Under the pieces are notes generated by a model, which saw only the letters and a list, made by a program, of their open reading frames with translations, was not told where the DNA came from and did no database searches. A stretch of 36,695 nt of DNA from 13-2-20CM-68-14 sp046733295 (GTDB lineage Bacteria; Actinomycetota; Thermoleophilia; Gaiellales; Gaiellaceae). The position numbers were made by a program, and so were the translations under genes. How positions within the stretch are numbered: the stretch's first letter is position 1; each line of letters starts with the position of its first letter. Positions 1-9,311 of this stretch are shown piece by piece. Location: positions 1-36,695 of the forward strand of contig JBKPOY010000073.1 of assembly GCA_046733295.1 (NCBI GenBank), read 5' to 3'.

Positions 1-380
1 TCCGACGCCTGCTCAGGGCGGACATCACGGTAGTCATCAACGCCGCCAGCACCGGCGGGGACATGGCGCTTCCGAACAAGCTCTTCGAAGCCCTGGCGCT
101 GGGCCGGCCGGTGCTGGCGCTGACAAGCGCAGGGAGCGACACGGCGCGTCTCCTCGAGCGGCTCGGCCAGGAGGCCGGCCTCGCGCCGCCCGACGATCCG
201 TCGGCGATCGCCGCGGCGATCGAACGGCTGCTCGCGGATCCGCCGCCGCCGGTGGCTGCCGGGGCGCTGGCCGAGTACAACCGCGACCGGATCGCCGATC
301 GCTATGCGGCGTTGTTGGACGAGGTTGCCACGCTTTCCAGCAGCTCGACGAGCTTCGGGACGACGACCTCGCGTCGGTAG
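1..380 (+). CDS. Glycosyltransferase family 4, C-terminal part (5' truncated by window edge)
   Basis: Only the last ~125 residues are present; the reading frame is open from base 3. The visible part is the nucleotide-sugar-binding half of a GT-B glycosyltransferase: a strand ending VVINA, then PNKLFEALALGRPVLAL, the usual helix and strand contacting the donor nucleotide in GT4 enzymes, then a C-terminal helix ending ADRYAALLDEV. It probably adds a sugar to a lipid-linked glycan at the cytoplasmic face of the membrane. Its last ~26 codons overlap the end of the convergent GT gene by 79 bp. The serine/threonine-rich tail after LLDEV lies in that overlap and looks unconserved. Donor and acceptor cannot be inferred. 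Confidence 0.8.
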   Translation, partial: RRLLRADITVVINAASTGGDMALPNKLFEALALGRPVLALTSAGSDTARLLERLGQEAGLAPPDDPSAIAAAIERLLADPPPPVAAGALAEYNRDRIADRYAALLDEVATLSSSSTSFGTTTSRR

Positions 381-1456
381 TCGGCCGCCAGCTTCCGCCC
401 GGCCTCGCCTGCCGCGGCGGCCGCCTGCGGGTCGCGCAGGAGCGTCAGCAGCGCGTCGGCGGCCCCCTCGGCGGTGCCGTCGCACACGATTCCGGCGACG
501 CCGTCCACCTGGGGCAGCCCGCAGCCGGGCGAGAGGACGACCGGGGTTCCGCAGGCAAGGGCCTCGAGGGGCGTCACCGGGAGGCCCTCTGCGGCCGACA
601 GGAGCGCGAAGACGTGCGCGGCCGCGAGCGCGTGGCCCTTGTCCGCTTCCGGGATCAGCCCCCGGAAGGCGACAGCGCCGGCAAGGCCGAGGCCTTCGGC
701 CTGTGCGCGGAGCTCATCGCCGTGGTCGCTCGGCGCGCCGATGATCTCGAGGCGGGCTTCCGGCAGCGCCTCCCGCACCTGCACCATTGCGTCGATCAGC
801 ACGCCGATCCGCTTGATCGGGTGGAGCTGGCCCAGGTAGACGACCGTCGGCACGGCCGCCCGGGGAACGTCGCCGGGATCCGGCAGGTCGAGGGGAGGCG
901 GCAGCGGCTTCAGCCGCTCGGGTCGCATTCCCTGGGCGAGGTATTCGTTCCGCTCGAGCTCGGAGAGGTAGAGGCACGCGCTCGCCTCCCGCACGGTTCG
1001 CCGGCCCCAGATCGTGAGGAAGAGGCGCTTCGCCCTGACCCGCCCACGCTCCCGTGTCGCGGGCAGCGTGCCGAGCGCCTCGAGCACATACGGCACCCCA
1101 GCGCGGACGGCGGCGCGCGCCGCGAGCACGCTGACGGACGAGTACACGTCCAGCAGCAGGACGACATCGAATTCGCGTACGTGCTCGCGCAGCCACCGGC
1201 GCAGGCCCCGCGGCTGAGGAGCGTTCGTCGCGGCGAGTCGGTGCGAGACGTTGCGAAAGCGAAGCACCTCGGCGCCCTCCGGCTCGGCGGGCGCGTCCGT
1301 CGGCACGCGGGAACGGAGATCGAGCACGTCGGTCGTCGCCACGGTCACCTCGTGCCCGGCCGAGAGCAGCCCTTTGACGCTAGCGACTCCGACGGTGACC
1401 GTGCCCCCGAAAGCGCGGGCCGGCGCAAACCACGGGACGCACACCAAAACCCGCAT
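302..1456 (-). CDS. Glycosyltransferase family 4 (GT-B)
   Basis: This is a 384-residue GT4 enzyme expected to transfer a sugar from a nucleotide donor in the cytoplasm. The N-terminal Rossmann half begins MRVLVCVPWFAPARAFGG, with the glycine-rich acceptor-side loop, and continues with GHEVTVATTDV. The donor half contains VVYLGQLHPIKRIGVLIDA and the E-x7-E signature in AAEGLPVTPLEALACGTPVV. The ATG at 1456 is chosen because it starts directly at the first beta strand; an upstream in-frame extension is possible but is low-complexity and antisense to the next gene. It is divergent from the LegB-type gene with only 21 bp between starts. Its 3' end overlaps the preceding plus-strand gene. Confidence 0.85.
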   Translation of the reverse strand: MRVLVCVPWFAPARAFGGTVTVGVASVKGLLSAGHEVTVATTDVLDLRSRVPTDAPAEPEGAEVLRFRNVSHRLAATNAPQPRGLRRWLREHVREFDVVLLLDVYSSVSVLAARAAVRAGVPYVLEALGTLPATRERGRVRAKRLFLTIWGRRTVREASACLYLSELERNEYLAQGMRPERLKPLPPPLDLPDPGDVPRAAVPTVVYLGQLHPIKRIGVLIDAMVQVREALPEARLEIIGAPSDHGDELRAQAEGLGLAGAVAFRGLIPEADKGHALAAAHVFALLSAAEGLPVTPLEALACGTPVVLSPGCGLPQVDGVAGIVCDGTAEGAADALLTLLRDPQAAAAAGEAGRKLAADYRREVVVPKLVELLESVATSSNNAA

Positions 1457-1462
1457 CGGCAG

Positions 1463-1468
1463 TAGATT
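1463..1468 (+). promoter_or_regulatory. Candidate -10 box (TAGATT) for a leaderless GTG start
   Basis: TAGATT fits the TANNNT -10 pattern and lies 9 nt before the GTG of the dehydratase gene, which has no Shine-Dalgarno sequence. An in-frame TAG at 1463-1465 excludes an earlier start. No convincing -35 box is visible. The same spacing recurs at other operon-leading genes in this window. Confidence 0.4.
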
Positions 1469-1477
1469 GCCTGCCCG

Positions 1478-2494
1478 GTGCCTGCGAACGGCGCGGACAA
1501 CTCGAAGCCCTGGTCGGGACGTACGGTCCTCGTTACCGGCGCCGGTGGGTTCATCGGCAGCCACCTGGCGGAAGCGCTCGTCAGGGCCGGGGCAACCGTG
1601 CGTGCGTTCGTCCGTTACAACTCCCGCGGCGACCACGGCTGGCTCGAGTCCAGTGAACCCGAAGTCCTAAGCGAGATCGAGGTCTTCCGCGGTGACCTGA
1701 CCAATCCGGAGGCCGTCGCCGGCGCGGTCGAAGGCCGCGAGGTCGTCTTGCACCTCGCCGCGCTGATCCCGATCCCGTACTCATACCGCCATCCGCGCGA
1801 GTTCGTGTCGGCGAATGTCGAGGGGACGCTGAACGTCCTCGAGGCTGCTCGCCGCACCGACGTCTCGCGGATCGTCCACACCTCGACGAGCGAGGTGTAC
1901 GGAACGGCCCAGACCGTCCCGATCGACGAGGGGCACCCGCTCCACCCGCAATCGCCGTACGCGGCGACCAAGGTCGGCGCGGACCAGATCGCCCTCTCCT
2001 ACCAGCGCTCGTTCGAGACGCCCGTTGTGATCGTGCGGCCGTTCAACACGTACGGGCCTCGCCAGAGCGCTCGGGCCGTGATCCCCACGATCGTCACGCA
2101 GGCGCTGTCTCGGGACGTGATCGAGCTCGGCGCGACGGACACGACGCGGGATTTCCTCTACGTCGGCGACAACGTGGCAGGAATGCTCGAAGCCGCCAGG
2201 GCCGACGGCGTCGAGGGAGAGATCATCAACCTCGGCACGGGCATCGAGGTGTCGATCGGCGAGGTTGCCGAGCGAGTCTTGCGCCTGCTCGGGCGCGATG
2301 TTCCCCTCGCGCGCGACGAACAGCGGCTGCGCCCGCCCGACAGCGAGGTCGAGCGCCTGGTTGCGGATACCGGCAAGGCCAATCGGCTGCTCGCATGGAA
2401 ACCCGAGGTCGATCTGGACGAGGGCCTGCAGCGCACGATCCACTGGATGACCGGCTCGCTCGACTCTTACAAGCCGTCGATCTACAACGTCTAA
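1478..2494 (+). CDS. legB: LegB-type NDP-sugar 4,6-dehydratase (extended SDR)
   Basis: This 338-residue extended short-chain dehydrogenase probably converts a UDP-N-acetylhexosamine (or similar NDP-hexose) to its 4-keto-6-deoxy form. The NAD-binding GAGGFIG is at residues 21-27, the active-site TSTSEVYG at ~135-142 and YAATK at 161-165. Family-specific blocks match LegB enzymes of legionaminic-acid pathways: VRAFVRYNSR, HLAALIPIPYSY and RPFNTYGPRQSARAVIPT. The GTG start is the only in-frame option after an upstream stop. Its stop codon overlaps that of the convergent aminotransferase (CTAA shared). The aminotransferase is a plausible partner giving a 4-amino sugar. No LegI/LegG/LegF-like gene is visible, so the end product need not be legionaminic acid. 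Confidence 0.85.
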   Translation: MPANGADNSKPWSGRTVLVTGAGGFIGSHLAEALVRAGATVRAFVRYNSRGDHGWLESSEPEVLSEIEVFRGDLTNPEAVAGAVEGREVVLHLAALIPIPYSYRHPREFVSANVEGTLNVLEAARRTDVSRIVHTSTSEVYGTAQTVPIDEGHPLHPQSPYAATKVGADQIALSYQRSFETPVVIVRPFNTYGPRQSARAVIPTIVTQALSRDVIELGATDTTRDFLYVGDNVAGMLEAARADGVEGEIINLGTGIEVSIGEVAERVLRLLGRDVPLARDEQRLRPPDSEVERLVADTGKANRLLAWKPEVDLDEGLQRTIHWMTGSLDSYKPSIYNV

Positions 2495-3633
2495 CGGAGC
2501 GCCGCCACGAGACCCTCGGTCACGGCATCGACCTGCTCCTCCGACATGCGACCGTAGAGCGGCAACGTGAGCAGACGGCCGGCGACCGCGTCCGTCTGCG
2601 GCAGCGGCCTGCCCACGGACGCGCGGTACTGCGTGAACATGTGGATCGGCGGGTAGTGAACGCTCGTCTGGATGCCTTCCTCCACCAGCGCCAGACGCAC
2701 GGCGTCGCGATCCGTGGAGTCGGGGAGAAGCACAACGGCAAGGTGGTGTGACGAAGTGCGCTCGGCCACCGGCTTGCCGAACGGCATCGTCAGCCCGCCC
2801 TGCCCATCGAGCCTTTCTCGATAGTGCGCAGCAATGCGCGCCCTCGCCGCATTTTCGTCGAGGAGCCGCCGCAGCTGCACGAGTCCGAGTGCAGCGCGCA
2901 GCTCGTCGAGCCGATAGTTGAAGCCTGCGGTGACGACGTCGTAGCTCGAGGCGTGGCCGCGATGACGGTCCCACGTCAGCGTCGTCATGCCGTGGGAACG
3001 GAGAAGGCGAAGCCGCTCCGCCAGGGCGTCATCGGCAGTCACGAGCATCCCGCCCTCGCCGACCGGCAAGTTCTTGTTCGCGAAGAAACTGAAGCAGCCG
3101 ACATCGCCGAGGGTCCCGCACATCCGCCCTCGCCAGCTCGCGCCTGGCGCGTGAGCCGCGTCCTCGACGATCGCGAGCTGGTGGCGCTCGGCGATCTCGC
3201 GGACTGTATCCATCTGGCACGGGAATCCGCCGTAATGCAGCACGACGACTGCCTTCGTCTTCGGGGTGACTGCGGCCTCGACGTCGGCCGGGTGGAGGTT
3301 CAGCTCGTCCGGGCCGAGGATGTCGCAGAAGACTGGCTGAGCGCCTGTGTGCACGATGGTGTTCGCAGCCGCGACGAAGTTCAGCGACGGGACGATGACC
3401 TCGTCCCCCGGCCCGCAACCCACCGCCAGCAACGCGAGGTGCAGCGCGGCCGTGCCGTTGGCAACGGCGAGAGCGTGATCGGCTCCGCAGAAGCGTGCGA
3501 ATTCGGACTCGAACTCGGCCACGCGCGGCCCCATGCTCCACCAGCCAGACTCGAGCACGCGTAGGCCGGATCCGACGAGCTCGTCGTCGACACTCACGTC
3601 CGAAAGCGGCACGCGCCAGCGGGGCTCCGTCAT
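2491..3633 (-). CDS. DegT/DnrJ/EryC1-family PLP sugar aminotransferase
   Basis: This 380-residue fold-type I PLP enzyme of the sugar aminotransferase family should transaminate a 4-keto (or 3-keto) NDP-sugar using glutamate. VANGTAALHLAL binds the PLP phosphate, VEDAAHAPG carries the pyridine-nitrogen aspartate (~D158), and FSFFANKNLPVGEGGM carries the Schiff-base lysine (~K187). Length and C-terminal domain are normal for the family. It is last in the minus-strand operon, 17 bp after the GT2 gene, and convergent with the LegB-type dehydratase, its likely keto-sugar supplier. It lacks the specific signatures I associate with LegC, so the exact substrate is unassigned. Confidence 0.9.
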   Translation of the reverse strand: MTEPRWRVPLSDVSVDDELVGSGLRVLESGWWSMGPRVAEFESEFARFCGADHALAVANGTAALHLALLAVGCGPGDEVIVPSLNFVAAANTIVHTGAQPVFCDILGPDELNLHPADVEAAVTPKTKAVVVLHYGGFPCQMDTVREIAERHQLAIVEDAAHAPGASWRGRMCGTLGDVGCFSFFANKNLPVGEGGMLVTADDALAERLRLLRSHGMTTLTWDRHRGHASSYDVVTAGFNYRLDELRAALGLVQLRRLLDENAARARIAAHYRERLDGQGGLTMPFGKPVAERTSSHHLAVVLLPDSTDRDAVRLALVEEGIQTSVHYPPIHMFTQYRASVGRPLPQTDAVAGRLLTLPLYGRMSEEQVDAVTEGLVAALR

Positions 3634-3650
3634 CGACTAGTCATACTCAC

Positions 3651-4682
3651 TCAGAGCGCCTTTCGAGCCAACCACCAGTAGGCCGACATCAGCCGGTTGG
3701 CGACGCCGACGACGCGCGGCACGGCGACCATCTGGGGATCGATCACCGGCGTGAGGAAGCGGGCGACCTCCCATACCGAGACGCGCCGAAGCTGCATCGT
3801 CTCGCGACGGTGTCGGATCAGCCAGCGTGGATGGCGGATCAGCCACCACCAGCCGGCGAGCTTGGCACCGATCCATCCCTCCACCAGCGCGAGCAGCACG
3901 AGCGCGAGCTCGCCGAGCAAGATGACCGGCGCCGCGAGAAGCATGAGGCGCGCTGGAAAGGCCGTGCTGACGAAAATCAGTCTGTTGCGCTCGAGGAAAT
4001 AGCGCTTCGGGCGGTGCCGGCCGTAGTCGTACTCGTGATAGACGTCGGCCGCGGGAATCGCAACGACGCGCAACCCGTGGAGGCGAGCCCGCCAGCAGAG
4101 CTCCAGATCCTCCTGGTACATGAACAGCTCCTCGGTGAAACCGCCGAGCTCGTCGAACACATCGGCGCGAATCGCCAACGCCGCGCCGCTCGCGTACGGG
4201 ATGTCCCGGGGCTCCGAAAAGGTCTCGGCGGGTTGCCCGTAGCCGCCTGCCCAGGCGAGCCCGCTGATGTGGACGACGTTCCCGCTCGAGTTGAGCACGT
4301 CAGGCCAGTCGAGCAGACGGAGCCGGGCCATCGCGACTCCGATCGCCGGGTCGGCAACGCTCTCGGCGAGCGCGGCGACCGATCCTTCGGCCGCCACCGC
4401 ATCCGGGTTGAGGAACAGCAGGACTTCGCCTGTCGCCGCGGCCGCGCCCGCATTGCAGCCGCCGGCGAACCCCGTGTTGCGTCCGGGGTCCACCACGCTC
4501 ACTTGGTCGAGTGCTCGGGCCGCGTCGATCTCGGTTCCCGACTCGCCGTTGTTGACGACGATCACCTCGCCCGTCTGCGAAGCGAGCGAATCGAGGCACC
4601 GGCCAAGTGCCGAGCCGGAACGGTAGGCGACGACCACGACCGACGTCGTGAGGTCGAGCCCTCCGTGCCTGGAGCCGGCCAC
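3651..4682 (-). CDS. Glycosyltransferase family 2 (rhamnosyltransferase-like) with C-terminal membrane segment
   Basis: This 343-residue inverting GT-A enzyme begins its fold at SVVVVAYRSGSALGRCLDSL. NTGFAGGCNAG follows, then the donor/metal motif LNPDA (~91-95) and the catalytic region MYQEDLELCWRARLHG. This architecture is typical of rhamnosyltransferase-like GT2 proteins. One strongly hydrophobic segment (LLAAPVILLGELALVLLAL) near the C-terminal third should anchor it to the membrane. The GTG at 4682 was chosen because it lies 26 bp after the upstream gmd stop and just before the first beta strand; the longer open frame upstream overlaps gmd and is arginine-rich noise. Next to gmd and rmd, GDP-D-rhamnose is an attractive but unproven donor. 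Confidence 0.85.
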   Translation of the reverse strand: MAGSRHGGLDLTTSVVVVAYRSGSALGRCLDSLASQTGEVIVVNNGESGTEIDAARALDQVSVVDPGRNTGFAGGCNAGAAAATGEVLLFLNPDAVAAEGSVAALAESVADPAIGVAMARLRLLDWPDVLNSSGNVVHISGLAWAGGYGQPAETFSEPRDIPYASGAALAIRADVFDELGGFTEELFMYQEDLELCWRARLHGLRVVAIPAADVYHEYDYGRHRPKRYFLERNRLIFVSTAFPARLMLLAAPVILLGELALVLLALVEGWIGAKLAGWWWLIRHPRWLIRHRRETMQLRRVSVWEVARFLTPVIDPQMVAVPRVVGVANRLMSAYWWLARKAL

Positions 4683-4708
4683 CTCGGGACCGCCCCTGGT
4701 CGCTTCGC

Positions 4709-5724
<1,016 letters not shown>

Positions 5725-5728
<4 letters not shown>

Positions 5729-6615
5729 GCCGGCGCCACCTCGAGGTTCGCCCGTGCGAATTCGAGCGTGTCGGCAAGGGTCTGCTCGAGCGGGATCTCC
5801 GGGCGCCATCCGGTCGCCTCGCGCAGGCGCGTTGCGTCTCCGCAGAGCACCGGAATCTCGACGGGCCGGACCCGCTCCGGCTTCTCGACGATCTCGATCG
5901 TGGCGCGGGCCAGCGAGACGAGCGTCTCAGCGAGCTGCCTCATCTGAACCGCCTCGCCAGAGGCGACGTTGTAAGTGCCTGACGGAACCCGTTCATCGAG
6001 CAGGAGCGTATAGGCGCGGCAAACGTCCCTAACGTCCGTGATGTCGCGCTTCGCGTCGAGGTTGCCGACCTCGAGCACTCCGCCGCCGAGCGTCTCGAGA
6101 CGAGCGATCTGGCGCGTCCAGGATCCGACGGCAAAGCGTTCGTCTCGTCCGGGGCCTTCATGGTTGAACGCCCGTGTGACGACGACGTCCAGACCGCCCG
6201 AGGCGACCTGGAGGCACGCGATCTCGGCTGCGGCTTTCGATGCGGCGTAAGGAGAGAGGGGCGCAGCGAGTGCATCCTCCGGCGTCGGCAGCAGGCTTGC
6301 ACGACCGTAGACCTCACCTGTCGAGGTCACGAGCACGCGCGCGTCGGGTTGCTCCGACCGCACGGCTTCGAGCACCGCAACCGTGCCGAGGACGTTGACG
6401 CGCCAGGTCTCGAGAGCGTCTGTCCACGAGGCGCCGACGGAGGACGACGCTGCCAGGTGGACGATGGCACGGGGACGCACCGAACGGACTGCCCGCGCGA
6501 CCGCATCGGCTTCGAGGACATCGACGTTGGCCGGCACGGCCGCGGTGCCGAGCTGCGCACCGAGGTGAACTCCAACGAACCCTTCGGCGCCGGTGATCAG
6601 GACGCGCCCGTCCAC
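5725..6615 (-). CDS. rmd: GDP-4-dehydro-6-deoxy-D-mannose reductase (RMD type)
   Basis: This 296-residue SDR reduces the 4-keto group of the Gmd product to give GDP-D-rhamnose. The cofactor loop is GAEGFVG (9-15), the active site STGEVYG (~98-104) with YAASK (Tyr123/Lys127). RAFNHEGPGRDERFAVGSW and EVGNLDAKRDITDVRDVCRAY are typical of RMD proteins. The GTG at 6615 lies 9 bp after the upstream stop; no strong ribosome binding site is seen, so translation is probably coupled. RMD fits better than GDP-fucose synthase because the NHEGPG block and overall length match RMD and there is no epimerase-specific region. Confidence 0.88.
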
Positions 6616-6624
6616 CAGCGGGCT

Positions 6625-8148
6625 TCAGTAGGCGCCGCGGCCGCCGAGGACTGCGGGGATCGTCTTGACGAGGATCGAGATATCGAGCCAGAGCGACCAG
6701 TTCTCGAGGTAGTAGAAGTCGAGCCGCACGAGGTCGTCGAAGCCGAGATTCGACCGGCCCGAGATCTGCCAGAGACCCGTGATCCCGGGAAGGACGTTGT
6801 AGCGCTTGCGGTGCCAGTCCTCGAGCTGCGCGTAGTCGCGCAGCGGCAGTGGACGCGGGCCGACGAGGCTCATCTGCCCTCGCAGGACATTGAGGAGCTG
6901 GGGGATCTCGTCGAGGGAAAGGCGGCGTAGGATCGCCCCGAGCGGCGTGATCCGGGGGTCGCGCCGGATCTTGAAGAGCGGCCCGGTGGCCTCGTTCGCC
7001 TGCTCGAGGAACGCCTGATGCTCGGCCGCGTCGGCGTACATCGTCCGGAACTTGAGCATGTCGAACTCGGTCTCGCCCAGGCCGATCCGGCGGTCGCGAT
7101 AGAGCACGGGGCCCGGCGACGTGAGCGTCACCCCGGCCGCGATCAAAAGCCAGAGCGGCAGGCCGACGATTAGCACGAGCAGGCTGACGGCGAGGTCGAA
7201 CGTCCGCTTGAGAACCCACTCGCTGCCGGCGAAGACGGGCGAGCGGACGTCGAAAAGCGGGATCGCCTGCCCCGGAACGTACTCCGCCCTTTGGAAGAGG
7301 AGCTCCGTCGTCTTCGGCGCGATCCGCACCTTGACGCCGCGCCGGTGCGCCTGCTCGACGGTCTCGAGGAGCTCGCGCTCGCTGTACTCGGAGTCCGCGA
7401 GGATGACCTCGTCGATCCGCTGGGTGCCGAGGACGCGCGGGAGCGCTTTCAGGTCGCCGAGTATCGGCAAGCCGACCGAGTCGCCGGGGGCTGCGAGCGC
7501 GCCCACGAACTCGTAGTCGATGCCGCTGCGGGCCCGCCCGAGCGTCTCGTGGAGGTGGGTGAGGTGCTCGCCTGCGCCGACGAGGAGCGCGCGCCGCCGC
7601 ACGCCGAGCCTCCGGAGCAGTGTGCCGGTAACGGCGTCGTAGGCTCCGCGGCCGGACGAGATCAGCGCGGCTGTGAGGACGAGCGCCGTCGGGGCGAGGC
7701 CGTAGGTCGAGAACTTGTGGCCCGTACCCAGCCCGAATGCGAGCGTCACGAGGGCGACGAGCAGCAGCGACGAGACGATCCGCCCGACACCGGGCCGGCG
7801 CTCCCGTTCGGCGTAGAGGTCGCCGCGCGCGAAGACGAGCAGCGTGATCAGGATCAGGAAAGGCAGCCACTCGGTTGTCGAACTCCAGAGGACGCTCGAG
7901 TCGACCTCACGTCCGTAGTAGAGCTCGCGCAGGACGAGGGCGCCGTAGAGGCCGAGGCCCAGCCCGACAACGTCGATCCCGGCCAGCATCGCCACGCTCG
8001 CGAACCGGCGGAAGCCCGACGAGAGCCGCGCGGGATTGAAGACCAGGGGCGTAGCCGACCGGATGTCGGTCGGCTGCGCCCCCGAAGCCTCCGGAACCGC
8101 ACGCGCCGGCGCTTCTGAATCCGGCCGGTGCGCGGGTCGAAGAGGCAC
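6625..8148 (-). CDS. Polyprenyl-phosphate sugar-1-phosphate transferase, long form (WbaP/CpsE type)
   Basis: This 507-residue protein should start glycan synthesis by transferring a sugar-1-phosphate from a nucleotide sugar to undecaprenyl phosphate. An N-terminal block of about four membrane helices (from FASVAMLAGIDVVGLGLGLY) is followed by a Rossmann-like CoA-binding-type domain starting RRRALLVGAGEHL. Then come a reentrant membrane helix (LAVSLLVLIVGLPLWLLIAAG) and the catalytic domain with KFRTMYADA, LSLDEIPQLLNVLRGQMSLVGPRP, and LPGITGLWQISGRS. The GTG start shares one base with the upstream stop (TAGTG). A second, catalytic-domain-only member of this family lies at 19421-20053. Confidence 0.93.
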   Translation of the reverse strand: MPLRPAHRPDSEAPARAVPEASGAQPTDIRSATPLVFNPARLSSGFRRFASVAMLAGIDVVGLGLGLYGALVLRELYYGREVDSSVLWSSTTEWLPFLILITLLVFARGDLYAERERRPGVGRIVSSLLLVALVTLAFGLGTGHKFSTYGLAPTALVLTAALISSGRGAYDAVTGTLLRRLGVRRRALLVGAGEHLTHLHETLGRARSGIDYEFVGALAAPGDSVGLPILGDLKALPRVLGTQRIDEVILADSEYSERELLETVEQAHRRGVKVRIAPKTTELLFQRAEYVPGQAIPLFDVRSPVFAGSEWVLKRTFDLAVSLLVLIVGLPLWLLIAAGVTLTSPGPVLYRDRRIGLGETEFDMLKFRTMYADAAEHQAFLEQANEATGPLFKIRRDPRITPLGAILRRLSLDEIPQLLNVLRGQMSLVGPRPLPLRDYAQLEDWHRKRYNVLPGITGLWQISGRSNLGFDDLVRLDFYYLENWSLWLDISILVKTIPAVLGGRGAY

Positions 8149-9311
8149 TAGCGCTTCAGTGCCCTGAAGGTGTTGTACGCCGGCTTCTTCTTGCCCGCGT
8201 AGGTGAAGAAGCCCGACTGCCAGCCGCCAAGCCGCCTCTCGTCACGGAGCAAGAACCAGATCATCATGTCGACACGCGGGTTCTTGCGAACGATCGAATA
8301 CGCCTGCGACAGGTACCGAGCCTGTGTCTTCCAGGCGACGCCGAAGGCGCGGTCGGGCGGACGTGTCTGGTAGCCGTACTCGGTAATCCAGATGCGCTTC
8401 TTGCCGTAGAGGCGCGTCAGCTCCTTGGTGAGGTCGCCGAAGTTGCCGAGCGTGACGGATGTCTTCGATTTCGGCTTCGTCGTCGGGCTCTCCGTCGGCC
8501 GGCCGGCGTACGGGTGGTGGGCCCAGGCGTCGAACTTCCGGAGGCCGAACGTCTTGACCGACCGCAGGAACGCGAGCGGCGAGATCGAGGCCCGCCGGCT
8601 CTTGGGCTGGTTGTTGCCAAACGGGTCGGTCGCTCCGCAGGCGACCCTCTCGCCGCTCAGCCCGGTGCCGTGGACACCCTTGTAGATCGCGTTGCAGATG
8701 CGGACGTACGAGTACGCGCTCTGGGCGATGTAGCGGCCGTGGACCTTGCGGTACTGCGGGAAGAGAAACACCGGGTTGTTCGGCTCGTTCCACGCGAGCC
8801 AGAGCCGCACCGACGGGATCAGCTTGTCGTCCGGGCCCTTGAAGCTGCCGCTGTAACGGCGCGCCGCAGCGGTCGCGAACTTCTGCAGGTCGCCGAAGCT
8901 CTTGGGAGCGTACTTCGTCCCGCGACCCCCGTTCGCCCACCGGGGCGTGCCGGTGATCGAGAAGAGGACCTTGATGTTCTTGGCCTTGGCCGCTTCGACT
9001 GCCCGGTCGTACATCGCCCAGTTGTAGGCGGGGTCGTCCGGATTGGCCGGGTTCAGCGGCCGCTTCTCGGCGACTCCGATCGGCCCGCCCCACCACAGCG
9101 TCATCCGCACGACCTGGGTGCGTAGGTTCTTCAGCAACGGAAAGCCCTTGTAGGGATTCCCGAGCGTCATCGAGTCGTCGAAGATCCCGACCATCATTCC
9201 TCCCCGCTGGCTCGACGAGCCCCCCGCGGTCGCGGCGGCAGAGATGAGCCCACCGAGGAGCACTAACGTCATTAATGTGATCAAGATTCGCTTGGAAAAG
9301 CGCTTAGACAT
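8148..9311 (-). CDS. Secreted glycoside hydrolase, (beta/alpha)8 clan A-like
   Basis: This 387-residue protein has an N-terminal signal peptide (ILITLMTLVLLGGLISAAATA) and a TIM-barrel hydrolase-like body. Clan GH-A hallmarks are visible: the acid/base Glu176 in WLAWNEPNNPV and the probable nucleophile Glu311 in IWITEYGYQT. FSITGTPRWANG and FDAWAHHPYAGRP also fit GH5/GH39-like enzymes, but I cannot name the family. It sits between UDP-xylose synthase and the initiating transferase, overlapping both. This suggests it acts outside the cell on the glycan made here, as a trimming, release or length-controlling enzyme, like hydrolases in other exopolysaccharide loci. Substrate unknown. Confidence 0.82.
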   Translation of the reverse strand: MSKRFSKRILITLMTLVLLGGLISAAATAGGSSSQRGGMMVGIFDDSMTLGNPYKGFPLLKNLRTQVVRMTLWWGGPIGVAEKRPLNPANPDDPAYNWAMYDRAVEAAKAKNIKVLFSITGTPRWANGGRGTKYAPKSFGDLQKFATAAARRYSGSFKGPDDKLIPSVRLWLAWNEPNNPVFLFPQYRKVHGRYIAQSAYSYVRICNAIYKGVHGTGLSGERVACGATDPFGNNQPKSRRASISPLAFLRSVKTFGLRKFDAWAHHPYAGRPTESPTTKPKSKTSVTLGNFGDLTKELTRLYGKKRIWITEYGYQTRPPDRAFGVAWKTQARYLSQAYSIVRKNPRVDMMIWFLLRDERRLGGWQSGFFTYAGKKKPAYNTFRALKR

